A stretch of 64,000 bases of DNA. Source: Methylomonas sp. UP202 (lineage in GTDB: Bacteria > Pseudomonadota > Gammaproteobacteria > Methylococcales > Methylomonadaceae). Where the stretch lies: NCBI RefSeq assembly GCF_029910655.1, contig NZ_CP123897.1, positions 682,001 through 746,000 of the forward strand, in the 5' to 3' direction. The notes beneath the pieces were generated by a model, which saw only the letters and a list, made by a program, of their open reading frames with translations, made no database searches and was not told where the DNA came from. A program made the position numbers and the translations under genes. Shown piece by piece: positions 7,668 to 18,235 of the stretch. Each line of letters begins with the position of its first letter. The first letter of the stretch is position 1.

Positions 7668-9536
7668 TTATAAGGTGTTGGTCAGGACTCGCATCCGCAC
7701 ATTCATCGGCGGCTCTTCGTCTGGATCGATTAGTACGTCGAGCAGCGTCGGCCCCTTGCGTGCGCAGATCGCGGCGATATTCAGGTTGGCCAAGTCTTGC
7801 GGCGAGCGGATCGTGTAGGCGTCGGCACCTAGCGCGCGGGCCAGCGCCGCGAAGTCGCTGGGCGGCAAATCGCATCCGATTTGTTCGGCCCCGGCCAAGC
7901 GCTGGCCGTGTCTGACCATGCCCAACGACTGATCGTTGAGTACAATAAACACCACCGCCAGACGCTCGGCGACCGCGACCGAAATTTCCTGACCGTTCAT
8001 CAACATGCTGCCGTCGCCGGTGATGCACACGACCGGCTGACGGCGGTTGGCGATCGCGGTGCCGATTGCGCCGCCGATCGCCCAACCCATCGCCGCGAAA
8101 TTCATCGTTACCCGCAACCAGCCGCCGTCGGTGCGGCGCAGGCCCGGCGTGATCTTGCGGCCGCCGCCGCCCAATCGGCGTTCGCCGACCCGTCGGTCGA
8201 TGCCGGGGTGCAGATAATGCACAGCCCACGACACGCTATTGCCGGTGTCGGCCAAAAAGCGGGTGGTCGGCGGAAACAGTTGGCCTAATTCGCGCATCAA
8301 GCGCTGCGGTTTCAGCGGTGTGGCATCGCTTTGATATTTTTCCGGCGCGCTTAACAGTTGGTGGGGGTCGTGTTGGTCGACCTTGTGTTCGCGGGAGGCG
8401 CGCTGCCGGGCATATTCGAAATTGTCGGTTTTTTGCTGGTGATGCAGGTGCTCGACCAGCCGGCTGAACACCGACAGAATACGGCCGCGCACATGCAGGC
8501 GGGCCATCGGCGTACGCGACAGGTTTTCCTCGGACTCGTCGATATGAACCAAGCGCTCGTTGAGCAGGCTGTCGCTCCAGCCGCCGCTATTCCACTCGCC
8601 CATGTTGGCGCCGATGGCCAGGATCAAATCGACTGCTTTGTCTCGCAGCGCGGCGTCGGCGGTTTCGTGGCCGCCGAAACCGAACACGCCCCGGAACAAC
8701 GGATGGCGGGGATTGACCAGGCCTTTGCCGTCGGGCGTGGTGACCAGCGGGGTACCTTTCAGCGCGGCGAATTGCAGAATCGAACCGATCGCTTCGCCGC
8801 AGCCGCCGCCGATCAGCAGAACGACGTTTTGGGCCTCGGCCAGCATGTCGCGCAATTCGGTGATGGCGTCGTCGTCCACCATCGACGACGGCGCCAGCAG
8901 TTGCTCCAGGTTGTAGGACGGTGTGCCGCGATTGCAAGGGCTGCGGAACACGTCCACCGGCACCGTCAGATGCGAAGGCCCGCGCGGCGCGCGAATCGCC
9001 CGTTGCAGCGCGGTCACCAGTTTGGTTTCCATCTGCTTGGGGTGAGAGACCAACGAGTTGTATAGCGTGCAATGCCGGAACATGCCGAGGGTGTTAATGC
9101 CTGTGCAAGACGATTCCTGCAACGGGTATTTGCCGAACGCCGGCAGGGCCGGCTGGCCGGTAATGACCAACATCGGAATGTTGTTGTCGTAAGCGCAGGC
9201 CACGCCGGTAATCAGGTTGGTGGCGCCGGGGCCCGAGGTCGAGCAGCAGACGCCGATTTTGCCGGTTTCCCGAGCGTAGCCGTCGGCCATGAAGGCGGCA
9301 CCGGCTTCGTGGCGGGCCAGCACGTGACGGATACCGCCGCGCCGGCTGCTACGGGCGATGGCGTTGTAGAGCGGCTCGATGGCGCCGCCGGGCACGCCGA
9401 AAACGTATTCGACCCCCATCTGTTCCAGATAGGCGACCAGCAGATCGGCGATGTCCGCCGGCTGCGAATGTCTGGGGTCGGCGATGTCGTCGATTAGGTC
9501 TGTATGGTGATGAATCAGGGAAATTTGCGCGCTCAT
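7668..9536 (-). CDS. ThDP-dependent enzyme, acetolactate synthase-like
   Basis: 622 residues, longer than usual acetolactate synthases (550-590). The N-terminal pyrimidine-binding domain carries the activating Glu at about residue 77 (RHEAGAAFMADGYAR). A central FAD/nucleotide-fold domain follows, then the C-terminal diphosphate-binding motif GDGSMLMNGQEI. Two stretches are atypical: a charged segment near 375-405 and a Gly/Arg-rich insertion (RRVGERRLGGGGRK) ahead of the last domain. The family condenses or decarboxylates 2-keto acids. There is no regulatory-subunit (ilvH) or ilvC neighbour, so branched-chain amino acid synthesis is unlikely; it heads an operon with an SDR and two citrate-synthase-like proteins. 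The product is not predictable. Confidence 0.85.
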   Translation of the reverse strand: MSAQISLIHHHTDLIDDIADPRHSQPADIADLLVAYLEQMGVEYVFGVPGGAIEPLYNAIARSSRRGGIRHVLARHEAGAAFMADGYARETGKIGVCCSTSGPGATNLITGVACAYDNNIPMLVITGQPALPAFGKYPLQESSCTGINTLGMFRHCTLYNSLVSHPKQMETKLVTALQRAIRAPRGPSHLTVPVDVFRSPCNRGTPSYNLEQLLAPSSMVDDDAITELRDMLAEAQNVVLLIGGGCGEAIGSILQFAALKGTPLVTTPDGKGLVNPRHPLFRGVFGFGGHETADAALRDKAVDLILAIGANMGEWNSGGWSDSLLNERLVHIDESEENLSRTPMARLHVRGRILSVFSRLVEHLHHQQKTDNFEYARQRASREHKVDQHDPHQLLSAPEKYQSDATPLKPQRLMRELGQLFPPTTRFLADTGNSVSWAVHYLHPGIDRRVGERRLGGGGRKITPGLRRTDGGWLRVTMNFAAMGWAIGGAIGTAIANRRQPVVCITGDGSMLMNGQEISVAVAERLAVVFIVLNDQSLGMVRHGQRLAGAEQIGCDLPPSDFAALARALGADAYTIRSPQDLANLNIAAICARKGPTLLDVLIDPDEEPPMNVRMRVLTNTL

Positions 9537-10100
9537 GGTTACCCCGCGAGGTTAAACAATACCGGGTTATCGATAGCCGAATGGTTCGGGTGCCGGAACA
9601 GCGCCGCCGCGCTGCTTGCGGCAGGGTTGGCCGAACTCGGCCGGTGCGGTTCCGAAGAGAAAGTGTAGAGGAGCAATTTCCGCCGGTAGCGCGGGGGAAT
9701 CGGGAGCGTTTCCAAATCGGGAGGGATTTTACGCGTGGCGGATAGTGGCGCGGCCGGATTGGCGGCTAAGCTTGGCCGGGGTACGCTTTATTCCAAGGCC
9801 GCTCGGGTTTTCTGTATCTTTTTGAGAAAATCGGCAAGCGTTGTCGCTCTGCTGCAAGCTCGATTGATCGCGAGGCGCCGACGGGCATTTAGGCGCTGGA
9901 AGGACAAGTCCAATCTGTGAAGAGGCTAACAAACGAATTTGCCTTGCCCGCGATTTGATGGAAGCGACGGCTGAGAAATGCCCGCCTTCAGGCTAACGGA
10001 TTTGCGAAGTGGATCGCAAATTCATCGGAGTCGCCAGATGCCGATTGCGGCGAACAGGCCGGGCTGGCGAGTGCTGGCTTTGACGGCTGGCGACCAAGCG
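9537..10100. other. Gene-free stretch between two minus-strand genes
   Basis: About 560 bases with only short, unconvincing open frames on either strand. The left part should contain the promoter of the ThDP/SDR operon, but no clear -35/-10 pair was recognised. A perfect 8-bp inverted repeat (ATTTGCGA, 6-base loop, TCGCAAAT) lies at 10000-10021 without a T-run; it may be a terminator stem for the DUF805-like gene, which ends at 10101, or an operator. Nothing else could be supported. Confidence 0.5.
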
Positions 10101-10499
10101 TTACCGAAACAGCCAAATCGCCAACCAGGGCACTACCAGAATCGCCAAGCCGGTTTGCCAGGTTGCTAAGGATGCGTTGGGCGGCGGCGGTTCCAGACGG
10201 TCGGCATCCGGGCTGCTGGGAATAAAGGCCAGTATGAGGGCGACCAGCAGCATGAACGGCGGCGCAAACAAAAATCCCAGTAAAATGCCCCACGCCGACG
10301 AGCCCAGATCGCGAGCGCGTTTGATCATTGCCGTGATGCCGAACAGACCGAGACCTCCGACCAAGGCCCAATAAAAACCGTTGCGGATGTCGTCGGACCA
10401 CTGCTCCGGCCGCAGTTCCAGCATGTAGATCACCAGCGCGGCATTCAAAAGACTGGGCAGGCCCAGGGCGATAAAGCGGGAGCGGTCGTAACGAAGCAT
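10101..10499 (-). CDS. Small membrane protein, DUF805-like
   Basis: 132 residues with four hydrophobic segments (about 10-28, 42-58, 68-95, 112-130). The motif KRARDLGSSAWGILLGF resembles the RRLHDTGRSGWW signature of DUF805 inner-membrane proteins, with a Pro-rich loop (EPPPPNA) before the last helix. DUF805 proteins have no established biochemical role. It sits alone, divergent from the small secreted protein that starts at 10672. The family assignment is by motif and topology only. Confidence 0.65.
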   Translation of the reverse strand: MLRYDRSRFIALGLPSLLNAALVIYMLELRPEQWSDDIRNGFYWALVGGLGLFGITAMIKRARDLGSSAWGILLGFLFAPPFMLLVALILAFIPSSPDADRLEPPPPNASLATWQTGLAILVVPWLAIWLFR

Positions 10500-10671
10500 G
10501 TTCGCGGGTATTCCGAAAGGTGGCGCAAGTTGGGATTTTAACGCATTCGGATTGACGCGCGCCCGTTCTTACGAACGGCGGCCGGCCGCGCTAGCTTGAA
10601 TATTAGGTACTTTACGTCGCCCGGAGCGTAGAATGCGACCCTCCTATATCAATAAAAGTCGGGGGTTGGAC

Positions 10672-11052
10672 ATGAAGAACATAACATTAGCGCTGGTTTT
10701 GTCGGTCGTCGCAAGCCAGGCGTTTGCCGATGTCCCGCTGCAATCCGGCGACGAAGTACAAGGCAGTTGGAAACTGGAATACACCAAAAAATCGGCGGCG
10801 ACTCAAGAAACCATCAAGCGGGAAGACACGTGGACCTTTGGCGCCGGCAAGGTCACGATCACCCATATCCCGCGCGAAGGCAGCTATTACGACCAATCGC
10901 CGGTCAATTACGAAGTGGAAAACGGTAAATTGAAAATTTCGCTGCTGGGCCGGTCGGATAAATTCGATATCTTCTCGCTGGTCGAAAAGGACGATAAGAC
11001 GATGACGTTAAAAGGCAAGTTTGGGGATATTTACCACTTTAACAAGAAATAG
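10672..11052 (+). CDS. Small secreted protein of unknown function
   Basis: Start set at ATG 10672 (MKNITLALVLSVV), preceded by GGGGG about six to ten bases upstream and followed by a typical signal peptide ending SQAFA. The frame opens further up but the earlier part is not signal-like. The mature protein of about 107 residues begins DVPLQSGDEVQGSWKLEYT and is rich in predicted strands and Lys/Asp, compatible with a small lipocalin-like or beta-sandwich periplasmic protein. No cysteines or lipobox. I do not recognise a named family. A clear terminator follows 16 bases after the stop. Confidence 0.7.
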   Translation: MKNITLALVLSVVASQAFADVPLQSGDEVQGSWKLEYTKKSAATQETIKREDTWTFGAGKVTITHIPREGSYYDQSPVNYEVENGKLKISLLGRSDKFDIFSLVEKDDKTMTLKGKFGDIYHFNKK

Positions 11053-11067
11053 ATTGATTTAACGGTA

Positions 11068-11100
11068 GGGCGGCTTTGCAGTGGCAGGCCGCCCGATTTT
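11068..11100 (+). terminator. Rho-independent terminator
   Basis: A GGGCGGC stem (11068-11074) pairs with GCCGCCC (11088-11094) across a 13-base loop and is followed by GATTTT. It lies just after the stop of the small secreted protein gene on the same strand. Confidence 0.8.
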
Positions 11101-11180
11101 AACCGGACGGCTCTCATTTGGCGGAACCCGGTAGAGTGGCCCCGTTACAGAATTGTAAATGTTATTTCTTATGTGGATGC

Positions 11181-11867
11181 TCAGAGGCCGAGAATATCGT
11201 TATTAACTTGTTGCGCAACGGTTTCTAGTCCTGGGAAGAGAGACTCAGCGCATATTCCGAGTCGTTCGAGTTCGATGAACATTCGAGCTACCGACGAGCC
11301 GGCAATTTCCCATCTTTCAATACATGGGGATGAAAACGTTACAGATGGATCAGGATGAATCGAAAACAGGCCTCGTTGCGCTGAGATGCGTGGCGATATG
11401 TGAGGGGGGTGATAGAGAACAACTTTGCCAAAACTAAATGGGTTTTCCGTGTCGTCAATATACACAAAATCATCAGTCCTTAGTGCGTAGAAGACTCGTC
11501 TATTCTCAGCTTCCTGGGACCGCAATGCAAAGAAGAGTGCAACCAACGGATTTTCCGTCCAATCGAGGAGTCTTGTTGCGAGCCCATTATGCTGAGCCAA
11601 GCTGAGCCACTGTAATTCGCTTCTAGGCTGCCAAGTGAGGAAAGGAATGCTGCGGCGTTGAAAGTCATGCAGCAATGTCGACTCTGCATCCGACCATGGT
11701 ATATCGGGATGTGGCTTATTTCTGCCCAGTTTTGGCCGAAGTAGATACGAATTAGAGTCTTCACCCCTGTATACATAGATGCCGTCTTCGTGGTCGCGAA
11801 GAATTTCAAGTATGTCGGTGACTGATCGAATCAAGTTGCGTTTGCGCGATTTCTTTTTTGTCGGCAT
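11181..11867 (-). CDS. FRG-domain protein
   Basis: 228 residues from ATG 11867 (MPTKKKSRKR); a TTG at 11906 would add 13 residues but neither start has a strong ribosome site. The Phe-Arg-Gly-type domain is visible as YRGEDSNSYLLRPKLGR near the N-terminus and QHNGLATRLLDWTENPLVALFFAL in the middle, both hallmarks of PF08867. The function of the family is not established; it occurs in mobile and defence-rich regions. Base composition is AT-richer than flanking genes, suggesting horizontal acquisition. It follows a set of broken toxin-antitoxin genes on the same strand and may be the 3' gene of that transcript. Confidence 0.8.
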   Translation of the reverse strand: MPTKKKSRKRNLIRSVTDILEILRDHEDGIYVYRGEDSNSYLLRPKLGRNKPHPDIPWSDAESTLLHDFQRRSIPFLTWQPRSELQWLSLAQHNGLATRLLDWTENPLVALFFALRSQEAENRRVFYALRTDDFVYIDDTENPFSFGKVVLYHPPHISPRISAQRGLFSIHPDPSVTFSSPCIERWEIAGSSVARMFIELERLGICAESLFPGLETVAQQVNNDILGL

Positions 11868-11958
11868 GTGAATGTGGAGAGGTGTAACAGTAAGGTTGGC
11901 CGCCAAAGGTGGACCAAAGCCATGTTTAGAGTCTTGGTATTTTTAACGCCGAATGATT

Positions 11959-12291
11959 TTAAACATGCGCCGCTTCATTCAACACTTCCGTCGCCCATTG
12001 ATTCAGGCTTTTGCCTTTCGCTTTGGCGGTTACTAGCGCTGCGGCGTGGATTTCGTGTGGTAAGCGTAGCATCAGTTTGCCGCTAGCCGGTTTTTCCGGC
12101 GGTTTGCCGATGCGGGCTCAAGTTTCCAGATAATCGTCCACCGCTTCCTCGAAAGCGCTGCGCAACTCGGTCACAGTATCGGCATGAAAGCCGATGACAT
12201 CTTGAACGCCCAGCAAGCGCCCAACCAACAAGTTGTTTCTGTCGTCGAAATCGATGCGGGCGGTATAGCCTTTGTACGTCATGCTGTTCAT
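11959..12291 (-). pseudogene. HicB-family antitoxin broken by an in-frame TGA
   Basis: Reading leftward from ATG 12291 (or ATG 12282), the first part (MTYKGYTARIDFDDRNNLLVG, then HADTVTELRSAFEEAVDDYLE) is the typical HicB N-terminal RNase-H-like domain. After LET a TGA (12118-12120) stops translation, yet the same frame continues with [19 protein letters not shown] and the helical DNA-binding segment LNQWATEVLNEAA to TAA at 11959. A Cys or similar codon is the expected residue at the stop (TGC/TGT to TGA). No HicA toxin gene is adjacent. The ATG at MLRLP could allow separate translation of the DNA-binding half. A sequencing error cannot be excluded. Confidence 0.75.
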
Positions 12292-12332
12292 GCTCTGACT
12301 CCAATAATTGCCGTACCCTTGGATTTGCGTGT

Positions 12333-12632
12333 TTATTGGTCTATCGATAAGTCCGAATTTTTGAAATCGCGGCGTTTATGAACCACTGTGACAACATAGG
12401 CTTGATTAAACTTAATTTGGTAAATGATTCTCTAAGAATGCACGCCGATTTCCCTTAATTCCTGTTGTTCAAACTCGGGCACTTTTTTACCGAGGTAAGG
12501 AGACACCAGCAGGCTGTCGGTTTTTTGTATCAATTCCCGGATGATGCGTTTGGCAGTAAGCGGTGAATCCTGCGCGATGTAATCATGAATGGCTTTGAGG
12601 TCTGTTCTGGCGCGAGGCGTCCAAATTACCAT
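12333..12632 (-). pseudogene. RelE/ParE-family toxin broken by an in-frame TAG
   Basis: The open part from 12632 encodes 66 residues (VIWTPRARTDLKAIHDYIA onward, then LGKKVPEFEQQELREIGVHS), matching the N-terminal two thirds of ParE-like toxins. A TAG at 12432-12434 interrupts it; the same frame then reads RIIYQIKFNQAYVVTVVHKRRDF and ends at TAA 12333, the expected final strands and C-terminus of the family (usually YRIIY, so Tyr TAT/TAC to TAG is likely). Without this tail the toxin should be inactive. Its start overlaps the end of the antitoxin gene by seven bases, the usual arrangement. A sequencing error cannot be excluded. Confidence 0.8.
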
Positions 12633-12814
12633 TGCTCGATTTCGCGTAGCAAGATCTCGCTGCTAATGCCCTTGCCGTGCTCTACATCTTCTAGCCCCTG
12701 ATATATTTTGTTCAGAACGTAGAGCCGATACACGATTTCTTCAAAATCTACCGTGTCTGGCAATAGATTGATGGCGGCGATGGCTTCCTGTTTAGCGGTT
12801 GGGCTTTGCGGCAT
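12626..12814 (-). CDS. Antitoxin of the adjacent RelE/ParE module
   Basis: 62 residues from ATG 12814 (MPQSPTAKQEAI), with GGAGG five bases upstream; a TTG at 12826 would lie within that ribosome site. The helical, acidic body (LPDTVDFEEIVYRLYVLNKI, then DVEHGKGISSEILLREIEQW) resembles small antitoxins that precede ParE/RelE toxins, and the seven-base overlap with the toxin supports this. It is intact, while the partner toxin carries a nonsense codon, so the module is probably an antitoxin-only relic. It lies 22 bases from the stop of mfd, whose gene it follows on neither strand: mfd is transcribed toward it. Confidence 0.75.
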   Translation of the reverse strand: MPQSPTAKQEAIAAINLLPDTVDFEEIVYRLYVLNKIYQGLEDVEHGKGISSEILLREIEQW

Positions 12815-12835
12815 ATCGCCCTCCAAAGATTAAAA

Positions 12836-16279
<3,444 letters not shown>

Positions 16280-16454
16280 CGGTTATTGGCGGTGGAGAAT
16301 GGCGAGGTGTGTGGCTGAAATTTGACGGTCGCGCTGGCCGCGCAAGTCGCCTGAAAAGTCTTGAGCGGAGATTGGTGGTTGGTATGCGCTTGAATCTTCG
16401 GAGGAGCGCCGACGTAAGAGCGAATCGACTGTCTGCCGATGATCTTGGCGCGCG

Positions 16455-17201
16455 CTAACCGATGTTTTTTTGTTGCCGCTCGATGTCTTGGACGTAACGT
16501 TGAATGCTGGATTCGAACATCTGCGAAACTTGGGTGAACTGGCAGCCGACCCGCTGCTGTTTACCGGCCGCTCCGGCCCGCATGGTGGCGATATCGCGGA
16601 CCATGATGCCGACATTGGCGCGGCTGCCGTCGTTTAGATACAGCGCGCAATCGCCATGTTCGGCGCCCTGTTGCAGGAATTCGGAGAACTTGGTGTCGTT
16701 TACCAGCATCGCGAATCCGGAAATGCTCAGATCGGCCAACGGAAAAATTCCCGAGAGCGTTTGCGGATTGTTGTCTTCATCCACGGTGCGAAACTCGATT
16801 TCACAGAAACTGTTTTTATGCGAGAGCGGAATTTTTACTCGATAAAACTGGCGGCGCTGCATCCAAAATATCGCGTCCGGCAACGGCATCGCTAGAACCT
16901 GCATGCCGTTACGCTCGGTTTTTTTTATGGCTTTGCCCCGAAACGATACTTTGATACCGTCGAACTCGGTACGGAACAGGACTTTCGCCGAAGTCAGCAA
17001 TTGTCGGTTCAGTTGCTCGTTGGGCGCGACATCGAGCGCCAGCAGATTGGCTTTCTGGTCGAGCTCGACGATGGTGGTCAAGAACGAAGCGTTGTCTTCG
17101 CCGAAATTCGCGGCGATGATGCACTTGTTTTTTACCAAGTCGGTCAAATGGCCATAAATCATTTTGGCGTTGCGAACGAGGTAGTCGGATTCTTTTTCCA
17201 T
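16455..17201 (-). CDS. PilZ-domain protein, YcgR-like flagellar brake
   Basis: 248 residues with the two-domain layout of YcgR: an N-terminal YcgR-type beta domain (about 1-115) and a C-terminal PilZ domain with RRQFYRVKI (RxxxR c-di-GMP motif) and DLSISG (D/NxSxxG). Both c-di-GMP-binding signatures are intact. Known for the family: c-di-GMP-bound protein acts on the flagellar motor or other outputs. No flagellar genes are in the window, so the target is open. A large GGDEF-EAL protein encoded at 28-31 kb could modulate the same second messenger, which is inference. Confidence 0.88.
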   Translation of the reverse strand: MEKESDYLVRNAKMIYGHLTDLVKNKCIIAANFGEDNASFLTTIVELDQKANLLALDVAPNEQLNRQLLTSAKVLFRTEFDGIKVSFRGKAIKKTERNGMQVLAMPLPDAIFWMQRRQFYRVKIPLSHKNSFCEIEFRTVDEDNNPQTLSGIFPLADLSISGFAMLVNDTKFSEFLQQGAEHGDCALYLNDGSRANVGIMVRDIATMRAGAAGKQQRVGCQFTQVSQMFESSIQRYVQDIERQQKNIG

Positions 17202-17280
17202 TTACAGGGCTAAATAATGCGGTTTGACAGAAACGCTATTGTAAAATGCTCCGATTATAGCGTATGTCCGAGGAGAGTTG

Positions 17281-17601
17281 ATGGGTTGGCTGTTGCTGTT
17301 GGCGGCGGGTTGTTCTGAGATCGTATTCGCGATCAGTCTTAAATTTAACGATGGCTTTACCAAGCTGTGGCCGAGCGTGGTGACCGGGATTTCCGGCGCC
17401 GGCAGTTTTTACCTGTTGATGTTGGCAATCAGAACCTTACCGCTGGGCACCGCGTACGCCGTTTGGACCGGTATGGGCGCGGTCGGCGTGGCGATCGTCG
17501 GCATTTTCCTGTTCAAGGAATCTTCCGATTGGATACGGTTGGCTTCGATTCTGTTGATCGTGATCGGCATCGTCGGCTTGAAACTGACCCATACCGAATA
17601 A
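17281..17601 (+). CDS. SMR-family exporter, SugE/Gdx-like
   Basis: 106 residues from ATG 17281, with AGGAG eight bases upstream. Four membrane helices of the small multidrug resistance family; the essential Glu of helix 1 (CSEIVFAISLKFNDGFTK) and the TAYAVWTGMGAVG segment are those of the SugE/Gdx branch, known for guanidinium export, rather than EmrE. It functions as an inner-membrane antiparallel dimer, proton coupled. A TTGACA lies at 17224-17229 but no well-spaced -10 follows. No guanidine riboswitch can be fitted into the roughly 80-base leader. Its stop overlaps the tusB start by one base (TAATG). Confidence 0.88.
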   Translation: MGWLLLLAAGCSEIVFAISLKFNDGFTKLWPSVVTGISGAGSFYLLMLAIRTLPLGTAYAVWTGMGAVGVAIVGIFLFKESSDWIRLASILLIVIGIVGLKLTHTE

Positions 17602-17894
17602 TGTTGCATATCGTGGCTTCCTCGCCGGTCAGGCCGGAATGGCTGGAGCGTATCGGCTCGGGCGATGACGTCGTGCTGTTGGATGCCGCGGCGTTGTCGG
17701 CTCGCGCCGGACATCGGGATAACCCGCTGTTGCAAAGCGTGCTGGATCGGGAATGTGGGGTTTTCGTGTTACGGGAATACGCCGAGGCCTGCGGACTTGC
17801 GCCGGACGCCGCGATGGCCGGCGTGGCCTGGACGGATTACGCCGGGTTGGTCGATTTGACGGTCAAGCATCCGGTGGCTCATACATGGCGTTGA
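17601..17894 (+). CDS. tusB: TusB/DsrH-family sulfur relay protein
   Basis: 97 residues (MLHIVASSPVRPEWLERI onward; later DDVVLLDAAALSAR and GVFVLREYAEACGL), the size and pattern of the DsrH/TusB family. TusB normally forms a hexamer with TusC and TusD to pass sulfur to TusE for tRNA 2-thiouridine, or acts as DsrH in sulfur oxidisers. TusC and TusD are not found in this window. Start overlaps the exporter stop by one base, and its end overlaps the dsrC-type gene by ten bases, so exporter, tusB and dsrC look like one transcript. Confidence 0.8.
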   Translation: MLHIVASSPVRPEWLERIGSGDDVVLLDAAALSARAGHRDNPLLQSVLDRECGVFVLREYAEACGLAPDAAMAGVAWTDYAGLVDLTVKHPVAHTWR

Positions 17895-18217
17895 TAGTCG
17901 ACGGTGCCGAATTGGCTACGACCGATGACGGGTTTTTGCGGAGTGCCGATCTGTGGAATCGCAACGTCGCCGACGAATTGGCGCGTCTGGAAGGCTTGGT
18001 GATCGAAGAGGCGCATTGGGAGATTTTGCTGTTTATCCGCGATTACTATCGAAAATTCCAGCATTTGCCGAATGCCCGGATGTTCGTCGCCGCAGTACGC
18101 AAAACCCTGGGTGAAGAAAAAGGCAATAGCCGCTATCTGCAAAAATTGTTTCCGCAAGGCCCGTTGAAATACGCCTGCAAAATCGCCGGCCTGCCCAAGC
18201 CGCCCACCTGTTTATAG
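17885..18217 (+). CDS. tusE: DsrC/TusE-family sulfur carrier with both C-terminal cysteines
   Basis: 110 residues from ATG 17885. The DsrC/TusE fold is clear (DYYRKFQHLPNARMFVAAVRK, LFPQGPLKYACKIAGLPKP) and the flexible arm ends in TCL. Both arm cysteines are present: the penultimate Cys and a second one 11 residues upstream (YACKIAG). Known for the family: TusE of E. coli uses only the terminal Cys, whereas DsrC forms a trisulfide across two. This protein is therefore DsrC-like in its chemistry, although the tusB neighbour points to a Tus relay. Overlap with tusB suggests coupled translation. Confidence 0.85.
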   Translation: MALIVDGAELATTDDGFLRSADLWNRNVADELARLEGLVIEEAHWEILLFIRDYYRKFQHLPNARMFVAAVRKTLGEEKGNSRYLQKLFPQGPLKYACKIAGLPKPPTCL

Positions 18218-18235
18218 TGTTATCGAGAATGTCGA

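Noticed and set aside
9616-9920. Two overlapping short frames in the gene-free stretch
   Set aside because: No ribosome site, no family pattern, codon use unlike neighbours.
10000-10021. 8-bp inverted repeat as a definite terminator
   Set aside because: No T-run on either strand; left as a note in the gene-free stretch.
12118-12120. TGA in the HicB-like gene as selenocysteine
   Set aside because: No SECIS-type hairpin is evident and HicB is not a selenoprotein family; a nonsense change is simpler.
12083-12304. 73-residue frame over the HicB-like gene
   Set aside because: Different frame from the recognisable HicB residues; low-complexity Arg/His composition.
17202-17280. Guanidine riboswitch before the SugE/Gdx-like exporter
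   Set aside because: The region is under 80 bases and lacks the conserved loops of the known guanidine classes.
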